A stretch of 64,000 nucleotides of DNA, from NCBI GenBank assembly GCA_965660875.1, contig CBFIBQ010000002.1, forward strand, positions 1-64,000. Reading direction: 5' to 3'. This stretch comes from UBA6770 sp965660875. Lineage in GTDB: Bacteria; Bacteroidota; Bacteroidia; Flavobacteriales_G; Salibacteraceae. This document shows positions 48,844-57,320 of this stretch, one piece after another. Made by a program: the position numbers and the translations under genes. Each line of letters opens with the position of its first letter. Position 1 is the first letter of the stretch. The notes beneath the pieces were generated by a model, which saw only the letters and a list, made by a program, of their open reading frames with translations, was not told where the DNA came from and did not search any database.

Positions 48844-49499
48844 TTTCCATAGTAATGGTTGATGATGAACAGCTTTTTCTCGACGGAGTAAGAGGAGTTC
48901 TTGAAAATCAAGCAGGTATTGAAGTAATAAAATGCTACAATAGCTCCACACATTTTTTGCAAGACTGGAAACGAGGAGAGTTATTTTACGATATTGTGCT
49001 TATGGATATGAATATGCCTGATATTGATGGGGTTCGACTGACCAATTTAGTTATGGAAACGGAACACAATATACGGGTAATTGGCTTAAGCTCTCATTAC
49101 ACCAAAACCCTCATATTTAAAATGATGCAATTGGGTGCATCAGCCTATTTACCCAAAAACGTGGGAATTGAACGCCTTGTTAAAACTTTAAGAAAGGTGT
49201 ATGAGGAGGGATTTTATTTTGAAGATTTTAGATTGAAAGGACTGCAAAGTCAAAATTTGTCAGATAAAGAGCGGCAAGAGCTGTTGTACCATGGTTTGTC
49301 TGAAAGGGAAATGGAAGTACTAAAGCTCATTTGCGAACAATATACTACCTATGACATCGGGGAAAAGCTCTTTATTTCTACCAAAACGGTAGAGCGGCAT
49401 AGGTCCAATATTTTTGAAAAAACAAAGTGCAAAAATGTGGTGGGCTTGGTGCTTTTCGCTCTGAAATACCAATTGGTAGAAAAGGAATTTATTGAATGA
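48840..49499 (+). CDS. NarL/FixJ-family response regulator
   Basis: 219 residues. The receiver domain has the acidic pair VDDE at its start and the phospho-acceptor Asp56 in DIVLMDMNMPD, with SAYLPKN later. The C-terminal LuxR-type helix-turn-helix reads LSEREMEVLKLICEQYTTYDIGEKL, then STKTVERHRSNIFEKT. It is the cognate partner of the kinase encoded immediately upstream. Such regulators bind inverted repeats as dimers; the G5/C5 palindrome seen at 49495 (overlapping this stop codon), 50052, 51106 and 59098 is a plausible target. Confidence 0.93.
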   Translation: MISIVMVDDEQLFLDGVRGVLENQAGIEVIKCYNSSTHFLQDWKRGELFYDIVLMDMNMPDIDGVRLTNLVMETEHNIRVIGLSSHYTKTLIFKMMQLGASAYLPKNVGIERLVKTLRKVYEEGFYFEDFRLKGLQSQNLSDKERQELLYHGLSEREMEVLKLICEQYTTYDIGEKLFISTKTVERHRSNIFEKTKCKNVVGLVLFALKYQLVEKEFIE

Positions 49500-49514
49500 G
49501 GGTATTCCCCCATT
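49495..49514. promoter_or_regulatory. G5/C5 palindrome, site A
   Basis: AATGAGGGTATTCCCCCATT: AATGGGGG-type half-sites around TATT, one mismatch in the left arm. It covers the regulator stop codon and lies 70 bp before the small gene at 49585. Confidence 0.65.
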
Positions 49515-49584
49515 TTTAACTCCAAAGTGCAATTTATTCATTCGAGTGACCTAGTTTTAGTTCAAGAACTGAAATTATTGAGCT

Positions 49585-49770
49585 ATGAAAGACACAACTT
49601 GCAACCCGTCCGAGGATAATAAAGACGCCAAAAAATACCTGGAAAAGTTGAAACAGGCCACTAAAAAATCCAACCCGGACAATTCGAATTCAGAAGATGA
49701 ACAAGAATTAAGTGACCACCATAAATCAGTTTTAGCACAAGTTCTGTTGCAACAAATGGCTACAGAGTAA
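49585..49770 (+). CDS. 61-residue hydrophilic protein, unknown function
   Basis: Short, very polar and mostly charged (NPSEDNKDAKKYLEKLKQAT, SEDEQELSDHHKSVLAQVLL), likely a flexible N-terminal part plus a helix. It lacks a signal peptide. It is the first gene after the response regulator and has G5/C5 palindrome A in its upstream region, so it is a candidate member of the regulon. No homologue recognised. Confidence 0.5.
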   Translation: MKDTTCNPSEDNKDAKKYLEKLKQATKKSNPDNSNSEDEQELSDHHKSVLAQVLLQQMATE

Positions 49771-50122
49771 CACGCAAAACGTCAATTACCGGCTAAGAAA
49801 AATTTACTGGATATTTATGAGTGGCTTAGAGTGCCCGTTGCTTTGAGTTTCCTGGTTGATTCAATTACAGTGAGCGAAGCAGACCAGCACCATAAAAAAA
49901 CCAAATAGCCAAAGACTACTCAGTTTTTTTATTTGTATACTGAACTCCATAATAGTAACCTATTAGGAGCGGTATGGTTAGGACTTACGCTCTCGACTTA
50001 AATATTAGTTCTTGACAAGGCTTCAAATCTCTACAAACCTTATGTCATTATCAATGGGGGTATTCCCCCATTGTAAAACGAAAATTGACCTGTATTATCC
50101 CGAAAATTGTTTTCATTGAACC
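49771..50122. other. 352-bp gene-free stretch containing palindrome B
   Basis: No convincing open frame. The only recognisable element is the perfect palindrome at 50052-50073. The + strand frame that begins at 50085 runs antisense to the 50123-51037 gene and is not supported. Confidence 0.5.
50052..50073. promoter_or_regulatory. G5/C5 palindrome, site B (perfect)
   Basis: CAATGGGGG-TATT-CCCCCATTG, nine-base arms without mismatch. Unlike the others it does not precede a supported start codon: it lies 50 bp past the end of the minus-strand gene at 50123. Confidence 0.7.
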
Positions 50123-51037
50123 CTACTCGCAGGGCTTGGTTTTTCTCGGTTTTAGACAACCACAAGGCAACGAAGCTTTAGAACCCGTGCTTATTAGTGA
50201 AATAGACTTATCCTTAAACTCAGTCAGATTTAATTTAGTAGTGGTAAAAGTGCTGTCTCCCTTTACCTCAAAATAAACTTGGTGATAAGGAATTATATCT
50301 TCCAATATGGTAATCGTACAATTCAAGAAGGTAGAATCGGTTTTTGTTGAGTCGTTGTAATAGTACGGCAGTATTAACCCTGAAAAATTTGCTGAAGAAT
50401 CACGCTGCAAATCTCCAATTCCAGAAGCTCCAATATGATGTGCTGCAGTAGAATCGAGCCAGGGAAAATCATCGCATTCAATGTTAATGGGCAATATTTT
50501 TATGCCTGTATTTTTAAATGATTGATCATAATAAACCTTCACAAATTTCAATTGCGTCAGTATTAAACGGTTGTAATCAAAATATATATGCTGCCTTTGG
50601 TTTTCAACATCCATTGTAAAACGATCGGGAATTACCTTACCAATATTAAAGCGTGGCTTTTCAATTACCGGTGGCGCCGCGATGTAGTATTTCGATACAT
50701 AAAATGTTTTTTTTGATGCCGTGTCGTAATTAGGCCCAAAAGGAATGCTATTCAGTATCTGATCGGGCATTCCCCATTCCAAGCTGTCAGAGGCGCTCCA
50801 ATGGGTTCCATCAATGGTTATCCGAGTATTGCAACCGTATAGCGAAACAGTTTGCTTGTGTGCGGGTTTTAATGTGGGAGACCCGAGGCTAAAGTTCACC
50901 GTTCCAAAAACCTTTGGAACATAGTTGTTTTGAGCAATTCCGTCAATGGTATACAGACCTAGTGACAGTGCAGCTGCAATCAATTTTAAGGACAATTTTT
51001 GGGAAACCCATTTCAAGATACACGTTCGACTGCTCAT
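50123..51037 (-). CDS. secreted protein, unknown function
   Basis: 304 residues. An N-terminal export signal (LSLKLIAAALSLGLYTIDGIAQ) is followed by a beta-rich body without recognised domain (NYVPKVFGTVNFSLGSPTLK, GDLQRDSSANFSG); the end is Cys-rich (LPCGCLKPRKTKPC). It lacks a T9SS sorting domain. Divergent from the cytochrome-like lipoprotein gene at 51186 with palindrome C between them, 68 bp from this start, so the two are probably coregulated. Confidence 0.7.
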   Translation of the reverse strand: MSSRTCILKWVSQKLSLKLIAAALSLGLYTIDGIAQNNYVPKVFGTVNFSLGSPTLKPAHKQTVSLYGCNTRITIDGTHWSASDSLEWGMPDQILNSIPFGPNYDTASKKTFYVSKYYIAAPPVIEKPRFNIGKVIPDRFTMDVENQRQHIYFDYNRLILTQLKFVKVYYDQSFKNTGIKILPINIECDDFPWLDSTAAHHIGASGIGDLQRDSSANFSGLILPYYYNDSTKTDSTFLNCTITILEDIIPYHQVYFEVKGDSTFTTTKLNLTEFKDKSISLISTGSKASLPCGCLKPRKTKPCE

Positions 51038-51105
51038 AATTCTGTTATCAAATTAAGCATTCGAAGCTAACCCAAAATAGTAGCGATATGGGATTTCCAA
51101 TCAAA

Positions 51106-51125
51106 AATGGGGGTAAACCCCCATT
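51106..51125. promoter_or_regulatory. G5/C5 palindrome, site C
   Basis: AATGGGGG-TAAA-CCCCCATT, perfect arms, in the 148-bp divergent gap, 60 bp before the plus-strand start at 51186 and 68 bp before the minus-strand start at 51037. It could serve both genes. Confidence 0.7.
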
Positions 51126-51185
51126 GCGTTTAGCGAATGATGGCAATAGCTTAGTGCACTCTATAAAACGCTAAAAAACAACATC

Positions 51186-52715
51186 ATGAAAACAAAATTA
51201 GTAGCACTTTCTCTAGTAATGAGTATCATTTCTTGTACTAGTTCTCCTGAAAAAAATATTGCCGAACAAAGTCCGCAAGTTGATAAGGTGGGTGAATATG
51301 TAAAAAAGGCTATTAATTTAAATAGTAGCAAGGTTCCTGAAGGCCCACAAGCAGATGCATCAAAAAAGGAGCTTTATGCATTGGCGTGGCAACAGTTCAT
51401 TGCCTTGAATTGGCCCGTAAAGTCCAACATTACAGGAAATCGAGCAAACCCAAATTCCAATTCAGACTCTACATTCTTAAAAGTAACTCCTTCGGTTTTA
51501 CCGCGCGTGGTGTGGTCAACCTATGCGAGCAAGGCAGAGGTATTCAATTTTCAAACCGGTAGTTTACCGGCATGGAGCACCTTAGGAAAACCTGTTTACC
51601 AGTATAAAACGCAACCAACTCCGCTAAACAGTGGCGATAAATTCGATTTATTTAATAACCTAGATGAGAACAATGAAATAGGTGAAGCCGTAGTTTTTGG
51701 TGGAGCTGGGCTAGGAAATAATTCAGGAGGAAATCAAGTACTGTACGAGGCTAAAATAAATGAAGCAGAATACAACTACCTACGCAAGTACAACCTGCAA
51801 AATAAAACCACGGCAACGAATTGGGCAGACTCTACTGTAAAGTACCTCAACCAATTTGGTGGTACTTGCTTAAGCGAAGAGGCTGCAGCGCAGGAGGTTA
51901 TTTGTTTTCCTTGTGCTGATGGTACGCAGCAAGGGGCTATAGAAATTAAAGCAGCTTGGAGAAAGCTAAATGGAAATGACGATCTGAGTCGATATTATGT
52001 ACAAAACGTATTGGTGTATAAAAACGACGGAAACACCCGTAAATACACCAACCAAGCGTATGGTTTAATTGGACTTCACATCATTAGAAAAACTAAGAAT
52101 TACCCAACGTTTATCTTTACCACGTTTAACCATGTAGACAACATAAAATCGGGTATATACTACAACAACAGTATAGCTCTGGAAGGTCAGACCCCACCTT
52201 TTTACCAGTATTACAAAAAGGACGCTACGGGCAAACAAATTCCAGACACGACCTACGACCCAACGCACAAGTACATTCAAACGGGCAACATTGCGGTGAA
52301 AACGCAAAACGAGGTGCATAAAATTCCTTCGGAATTAGATTCTTTTAATATGGCAGTACAAAACCGTATTAAAACTGAAAGCAGCAACTCGGTTTGGCAG
52401 TATTACGAATTGTTGGGTGTACAAGCGACGCCAGTAGACCTGAAAAATGCCGATACAGATGACTCCTATTACTTAGCGAACGACGTCATTGAAACCGATT
52501 ACACCCTACGCCGATTTACAGGGGCTTTCGCAAACCCTACAGGGATTTTATTGGATGCCCATAACATCAATAAAATGGGAAAAGTATATTCTATGGGTGG
52601 TTGCAAGGGCTGCCACGGCAATGCTCAAGTAAGTGGAAACGACTTTAGCTTTTTACTCGGCAATGGCGTGATTTCAGCACCAGATACCTTGGGTGTTCCG
52701 CCGAATGTGAATTAG
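51186..52715 (+). CDS. lipoprotein with C-terminal CxxCH haem-c motif
   Basis: 509 residues. A lipoprotein signal ends LVMSIISCTSS. The central region has Trp-rich stretches (YALAWQQFIALNWPVKS) and many Asn/Tyr-rich loops, with no domain I can name. Close to the end, MGGCKGCHGNAQ carries Cys473, Cys476 and His477, the haem c binding motif, so the protein may carry one haem and take part in periplasmic electron transfer or act as an oxidase. Palindrome C is 60 bp upstream. A nuclease/ATPase pair follows on the same strand. Confidence 0.72.
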   Translation: MKTKLVALSLVMSIISCTSSPEKNIAEQSPQVDKVGEYVKKAINLNSSKVPEGPQADASKKELYALAWQQFIALNWPVKSNITGNRANPNSNSDSTFLKVTPSVLPRVVWSTYASKAEVFNFQTGSLPAWSTLGKPVYQYKTQPTPLNSGDKFDLFNNLDENNEIGEAVVFGGAGLGNNSGGNQVLYEAKINEAEYNYLRKYNLQNKTTATNWADSTVKYLNQFGGTCLSEEAAAQEVICFPCADGTQQGAIEIKAAWRKLNGNDDLSRYYVQNVLVYKNDGNTRKYTNQAYGLIGLHIIRKTKNYPTFIFTTFNHVDNIKSGIYYNNSIALEGQTPPFYQYYKKDATGKQIPDTTYDPTHKYIQTGNIAVKTQNEVHKIPSELDSFNMAVQNRIKTESSNSVWQYYELLGVQATPVDLKNADTDDSYYLANDVIETDYTLRRFTGAFANPTGILLDAHNINKMGKVYSMGGCKGCHGNAQVSGNDFSFLLGNGVISAPDTLGVPPNVN

Positions 52716-52811
52716 TATGAAGTTGGAAATAAAAACATTAGTTGTTACATCCAACTGAATATCATCAATTGTTGATATTTCAAGCTATGCTTCATTAAAA
52801 AAAGAATACTT

Positions 52812-53582
52812 ATGCCAGGATCTATTGATTTTCAAAAATCTATAACGAAAGAGCTTGAGGTAATCAAAAATAGAGTTCGAGACCTTATTGGCTCTGCAAA
52901 TTGGCCTGAAGAAGGTAGATATAAAGAAGCCATTTTATCAAAATCTATCGAAAACCAATTACCTAATCATATTTCCTGTGGAACAGGATTTATTTTACGA
53001 GAAAGGGATGGAGAGCAAATATTATCAAAGCAGCATGACATAATTATTTATGACAATAGGTACCCCTTGATTATGAAATACGGAAATTTCATTGTTACAA
53101 CCCCCATGAATACACATGGGGTTATTGAAGTCAAGTCAAATGTCAATCCTACTCTTTTTCGAGAAACATTTCAAAAGCTTGAAAACTCGCTTGAAGACAT
53201 TTTTGATGACTATAATTCAAAGTTCATTGGAATTTTTTCTTTCAATTTTAAAAAACCTAATGGCGCTAATTATTCTATTAGTTCTGGACACGTAATAAAG
53301 GATACTCTTAAAAACTCTAAGAAAATCGTCAATCACATATCTCTAAATGAACAAGTATTTATTCGGTTTTGGAATAGAGAAGAAGCCTCGAGTTTTGAAG
53401 AGCCATTGATTGTGAATAATGATTTTTTTAATACATATAGACTACATGACTTATCTTTTTCATACTTCATTTCAAATATCCTACACAGAGTTTGTGAAAA
53501 TATCGATGAAAGGTATTGGCATTCATTTCCAATAGTTGGAACAAAAGAAAGGCATAGAATGGAGACAATTGTAATCGAATAA
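52812..53582 (+). CDS. DUF6602 protein, predicted PD-(D/E)xK-like nuclease
   Basis: 256 residues. The N-terminal part (NRVRDLIGSANWPEEGRYKE) and HISCGTGFILRERDG match the DUF6602 pattern. KQHDIIIYDN followed ~45 residues later by THGVIEVKSNV gives Asp then Glu-x-Lys, the layout of a PD-(D/E)xK nuclease site. The C-terminal half is helical. It is 19 bp before an SMC-like ATPase gene, and the two are clearly more AT-rich than their neighbours. A two-gene anti-phage defence unit is a reasonable inference; DNA is the likely target. Confidence 0.75.
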   Translation: MPGSIDFQKSITKELEVIKNRVRDLIGSANWPEEGRYKEAILSKSIENQLPNHISCGTGFILRERDGEQILSKQHDIIIYDNRYPLIMKYGNFIVTTPMNTHGVIEVKSNVNPTLFRETFQKLENSLEDIFDDYNSKFIGIFSFNFKKPNGANYSISSGHVIKDTLKNSKKIVNHISLNEQVFIRFWNREEASSFEEPLIVNNDFFNTYRLHDLSFSYFISNILHRVCENIDERYWHSFPIVGTKERHRMETIVIE

Positions 53583-53601
53583 AAACCAATATTTTGAAAG
53601 A

Positions 53602-56226
53602 ATGGCAATATTGAACGATATAATTGACTGGGTTGAAAATAAGCCTTCATTTTGGCAAGAAGCTATTGATAGATTAATCCGAAACAATCAACTAACAGAT
53701 AGCGACATTGCAGAACTTACAGAAATTTGCAAAGTTGATTTTGGAATTTCTGAATTCGAATTTGATGCAGTTGACTTTGATGATTTAAAAGAATTTGCCG
53801 ATAACTCAGCAAGCAATGAAAATGTAAGGCTCTCAAAAATCACCAATGTAGATAATGTAAATGCCCTTTCTAAAACAAGTGAATTAGAATTTGCTTCTAA
53901 TGGACTAACATTGATTTATGGTGATAATGGTTCGGGTAAATCAAGCTATATCAGCATTCTAAAACATACTTGTAACACCCGAGGATATAAGCCAAAAATA
54001 AATGACAATTTGTATGACCCAGCTTGTTTTGGAAATGATAAAAAAGCAGATGTAGAATATACTACTGATGGAACAAGCTTTTCAATTGTTAATCTTATCA
54101 ATGAAAGTGTAAATGATAGTACTCTAAAAAAAATTGATGTCTTCGACACTTTTAGTGCCAATCATTACATTGAAGGTGAGGATGAGATTGCTTTTATCCC
54201 GCATGGATTATCAATCGTGGAAAAACTAGCAGAATCGGTTAACAAAGTTGAATCCCAACTAGACGTTGAGCTATCAAATCCCAGTTTAGACAAGTTTGAT
54301 TTTGAGCTTTTGGAAGTTGCTGAGGGTACAACAGCAAAAGTATTTCTCGATAGTTTAAGTTCAGAAACAACACTTGACGAGTTAAGAGCGGAATCTATAT
54401 GGAATAATGCAAAAAGTACAAGAGTAGAAACCCTGACTAAAGAAATAGATAAACTAAGGGCCTCTGACCCCCAAAAAAGTTTAAAATCAAATGAAGAAAA
54501 AATAAAACGCTTTAGTGTTTTACTAAATAAATTTCAAGCTTTAGAGAACAACTTGACAGGGCAGGCATTAGTTAACTTTAAGCAAATACTAAATAGTTTT
54601 TCGCAAACGAAAAAAGCACTTGCGGACTCTTCAGAAAAAGCTTTTTCAGATTTACCATTGAATGGAGTTGGGAATAGTTCTTGGAAACTACTATGGGAAA
54701 GTGCTAGAAGATTTTACAATGAAAGTACTCAAACTAATAATTTTCCAGAAGTTACTGAAAATAGTGGCTGTCCTCTCTGTCTACAAGATTTAGGTGAACA
54801 AGCAAAAAATAGGTTCACTTCGTTCGAAGAATTTATAAAGAATGATATTCAAAAATCTTATGATGAGGCACTAGAAAAATATGATTTAGTAATTGATAAT
54901 TTAGACAGACTTGATTTCAATTTTAGCGAGCAAGAACCAATAGCCCTAGAATTAGACGAAATCGATGAAAAGTACTCTAAGAAACAAGCTGAATACTTAA
55001 AAATACTTTCAGATCAGAAAGATTACATAAAGAATCTTTTCAACTCAAAGAAAACAGTTGAAAGTATTGACCCTGTTGAGATTGCTTACACCCCTAAAAC
55101 TTTGATTCAAGAACTCATTAAAGGGTTAGAAGCAGTTAACGAGAAATTAAAGGTTCAATCCATAGATGAGGATTTAAAACCACTTGTCAAGGAATTTGAT
55201 CAGCTAAAAGGAGAAAAAAAGATTTTTGATTACAAACCAAAACTGGGTCGTGAAATTTATCGACAAAAAAAGGTTAAGCTACTAAATCAATGCCTAAGTA
55301 GATGTAATACTCGAACAATTACAATTCTAAGTAATGAGTTAACAACTAAATACATAAATCAAAATCTCAAACAGAATTTTCAAACGGAACTTAAAAAATT
55401 AGGTTTTAAAAATATCAAGATTGAAACTGAAACTAAAGGGCAAAGAGGTAAGCAATATCACTACCTTAGACTTGACGAAAATAACACAAAGGGAATCGCA
55501 TTAAAAGATGTCCTAAGTGAAGGAGAACATAGGTGTATCTCTTTATCTACTTTTTTATCTGAATTGTCAATTTCGGAACACAAAAGCGCAATAATTTTTG
55601 ATGACCCTGTATCTTCACTTGACCACAAGTGGAGAAATAAAATATCTAAAAGAATTACAGAAGAAGCATTAGAAAGACAGGTTATTGTATTTACTCACGA
55701 TATTACTTTTTTACTAATGATAGAGGAGCATTGTTCAAAGCTAAATTGTGACTTAGACGTAAAAAGTCTGACTCGGAAAAAAACTGAGACTGGAATAATT
55801 GCAACGAACCCACCTTGGGATACTCTTTCGGTTAAAAAGCGTCTTGGAGTCTTGAAAAATGATCTAGTTAGATTAAAGTCAATTGAAAAAAATGAAACCG
55901 AAGAGGTTTACAGAGAACATGCAAAACCATTTTATGGTAAACTAAGAGAAACATGGGAAAGGTTTATTGAGGAAGTTTTATTAAATAAGGTTGTTCAAAG
56001 ATTTGGAAGAGAAATTCAAACTTTAAGGATTAAAGTGCTCACAGACCTAACAAATAACGACTATAATCTGATTGAGGAAAACATGAAAAAATGTTCGACA
56101 TATATGAGGGGGCATGATTCCTCTGGTGCTCTAATTGAAACTATGCCTTACTCTGATGAAATCGAAGCTGATATTAATGTTTTAGGAGATTATTTAGGTG
56201 ATATGCGAAAAAGAAAAAGACAATAA
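53602..56226 (+). CDS. AAA_13/SMC-like ATPase with Cys-x-x-Cys hook (RloC-like architecture)
   Basis: 874 residues. Walker A IYGDNGSGKSS (about 106-116) lies after an N-terminal helical region. A long coiled coil is broken by SGCPLCLQDLG (Cys390, Cys393), a possible zinc hook. The second half has the ABC signature region VLSEGEHRCISLSTFLSEL, Walker B AIIFDDPVSSLDH and a His-containing switch FTHDITFL. The last 100 residues (RETWERFIEEVLL, YMRGHDSSGALIE) are typical of the AAA_13 group found in defence loci. Partner of the DUF6602 gene, probably sensing infection and controlling the nuclease. Confidence 0.85.
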   Translation: MAILNDIIDWVENKPSFWQEAIDRLIRNNQLTDSDIAELTEICKVDFGISEFEFDAVDFDDLKEFADNSASNENVRLSKITNVDNVNALSKTSELEFASNGLTLIYGDNGSGKSSYISILKHTCNTRGYKPKINDNLYDPACFGNDKKADVEYTTDGTSFSIVNLINESVNDSTLKKIDVFDTFSANHYIEGEDEIAFIPHGLSIVEKLAESVNKVESQLDVELSNPSLDKFDFELLEVAEGTTAKVFLDSLSSETTLDELRAESIWNNAKSTRVETLTKEIDKLRASDPQKSLKSNEEKIKRFSVLLNKFQALENNLTGQALVNFKQILNSFSQTKKALADSSEKAFSDLPLNGVGNSSWKLLWESARRFYNESTQTNNFPEVTENSGCPLCLQDLGEQAKNRFTSFEEFIKNDIQKSYDEALEKYDLVIDNLDRLDFNFSEQEPIALELDEIDEKYSKKQAEYLKILSDQKDYIKNLFNSKKTVESIDPVEIAYTPKTLIQELIKGLEAVNEKLKVQSIDEDLKPLVKEFDQLKGEKKIFDYKPKLGREIYRQKKVKLLNQCLSRCNTRTITILSNELTTKYINQNLKQNFQTELKKLGFKNIKIETETKGQRGKQYHYLRLDENNTKGIALKDVLSEGEHRCISLSTFLSELSISEHKSAIIFDDPVSSLDHKWRNKISKRITEEALERQVIVFTHDITFLLMIEEHCSKLNCDLDVKSLTRKKTETGIIATNPPWDTLSVKKRLGVLKNDLVRLKSIEKNETEEVYREHAKPFYGKLRETWERFIEEVLLNKVVQRFGREIQTLRIKVLTDLTNNDYNLIEENMKKCSTYMRGHDSSGALIETMPYSDEIEADINVLGDYLGDMRKRKRQ

Positions 56227-56321
56227 AAAACAAGGCATAACAAAGTGTCTAGTGCAAAGCACCCTGTGGGATAGCTACGACACCATACATTGAACGTCGA
56301 CAAAAATTAAAAAACAACAAC

Positions 56322-56918
56322 ATGAAAAATATCGCATATTTAATGCTCCTCGTACTATTGGGGTCCTGCGCCAAATTACCCGTTCAAACGCTGAGCTTAA
56401 CCGATGCCCTAATTCAGGAAGGAGACCGGATGCACCAACTTAATCAGAGCCTTTTAAACAAAATGTTTGAGGACAAACGAGCAAAAATCGATGGGTTTAT
56501 TAAAAACGAATACCTACCTAAATATCTAGAAGAGTTCAAAAAACGCATACCCAGTGATGTGAACTACGAAGAGGAGTTGCCAAACATATTGCAAAGCATC
56601 CTTCCAGAAATAACCTCCCGAAGAGACCGAATGCAAAGTGCCTTAGAAGACCAACGCATTAAAATAATGGAAAAGCTGAATGCAGATTATGCGGTATATA
56701 AATCCAGCTCAATGGAATTAAGAAACTTAATTGAGTCGAATATTAAAGTAAATGAAGAGCGCCAAAAAGCATTTCAACAGGTCAAAACCCTTAGCCAAAA
56801 CAACATTGATTTGAACCAAATAGAAACTGAACTTGACGGGTTTATTCTAAAATCTGGCGACCTCGGTGGAAATATTAATGCACTCAATAATTCTATTAAC
56901 GCACTCTTAAAAAAATAA
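56322..56918 (+). CDS. coiled-coil lipoprotein, unknown function
   Basis: 198 residues. Lipoprotein signal LLVLLGSCAKLP, then almost continuous helix with heptad spacing (MHQLNQSLLNKMFEDKRAKI, EITSRRDRMQSALEDQRIKI, ELRNLIESNIKVNEERQKAF). Likely a trimeric or dimeric coiled coil at the outer or inner membrane surface. Five bp before a small cytosolic-looking gene and 95 bp after the defence ATPase; may belong to the exported-protein set of the region. Confidence 0.65.
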   Translation: MKNIAYLMLLVLLGSCAKLPVQTLSLTDALIQEGDRMHQLNQSLLNKMFEDKRAKIDGFIKNEYLPKYLEEFKKRIPSDVNYEEELPNILQSILPEITSRRDRMQSALEDQRIKIMEKLNADYAVYKSSSMELRNLIESNIKVNEERQKAFQQVKTLSQNNIDLNQIETELDGFILKSGDLGGNINALNNSINALLKK

Positions 56919-56923
56919 ACGGT

Positions 56924-57190
56924 ATGCCTATAAATTGGAACGAAATAGCCAGCGAAGCGGGTGAATCTACTGATGAGCACTTTAAAAATCAAATGTCTAG
57001 TTTAACCAGACTCAATGACCAAGAGATTGAAGACCTAATTCATGAAACGGGCATCAGCCAACAAGACCTTGCAAATGTGTTGAAGGAAGTAAAAGATGCG
57101 AGCAAGTCAAATGTTGATAAGGCCAAAGCCATAAAAAACATCAGCAAAGGAGTTGATGTGTTAATTGGGCTAGCCGGCAAATTAATTTGA
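56924..57190 (+). CDS. small helical protein, unknown function
   Basis: 88 residues, polar helices (NEIASEAGESTDEHFKNQMS, NDQEIEDLIHETGISQQDLA, NVLKEVKDASKSN) with a hydrophobic end (GVDVLIGLAGKLI) that could contact a membrane. Starts 5 bp after the coiled-coil lipoprotein gene, so cotranscribed and perhaps a cytoplasmic or membrane partner of it. Not recognised. Confidence 0.55.
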   Translation: MPINWNEIASEAGESTDEHFKNQMSSLTRLNDQEIEDLIHETGISQQDLANVLKEVKDASKSNVDKAKAIKNISKGVDVLIGLAGKLI

Positions 57191-57320
57191 ACGGAAGCAG
57201 CTATAGCCGAGATTGCCCCAGATAAAACACACGAACGATTTAAACTTCTACCAAGCCAACATTTTATTAAATTGTTCAGCGAAAATTTATTTAACACCTT
57301 ATTATAAATCTCACAACACT

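Noticed and set aside
50085..50276. 63-codon plus-strand frame after palindrome B
   Set aside because: It runs antisense to the last part of the secreted-protein gene at 50123-51037, whose signal peptide and composition look genuine; the plus-strand product is not protein-like.
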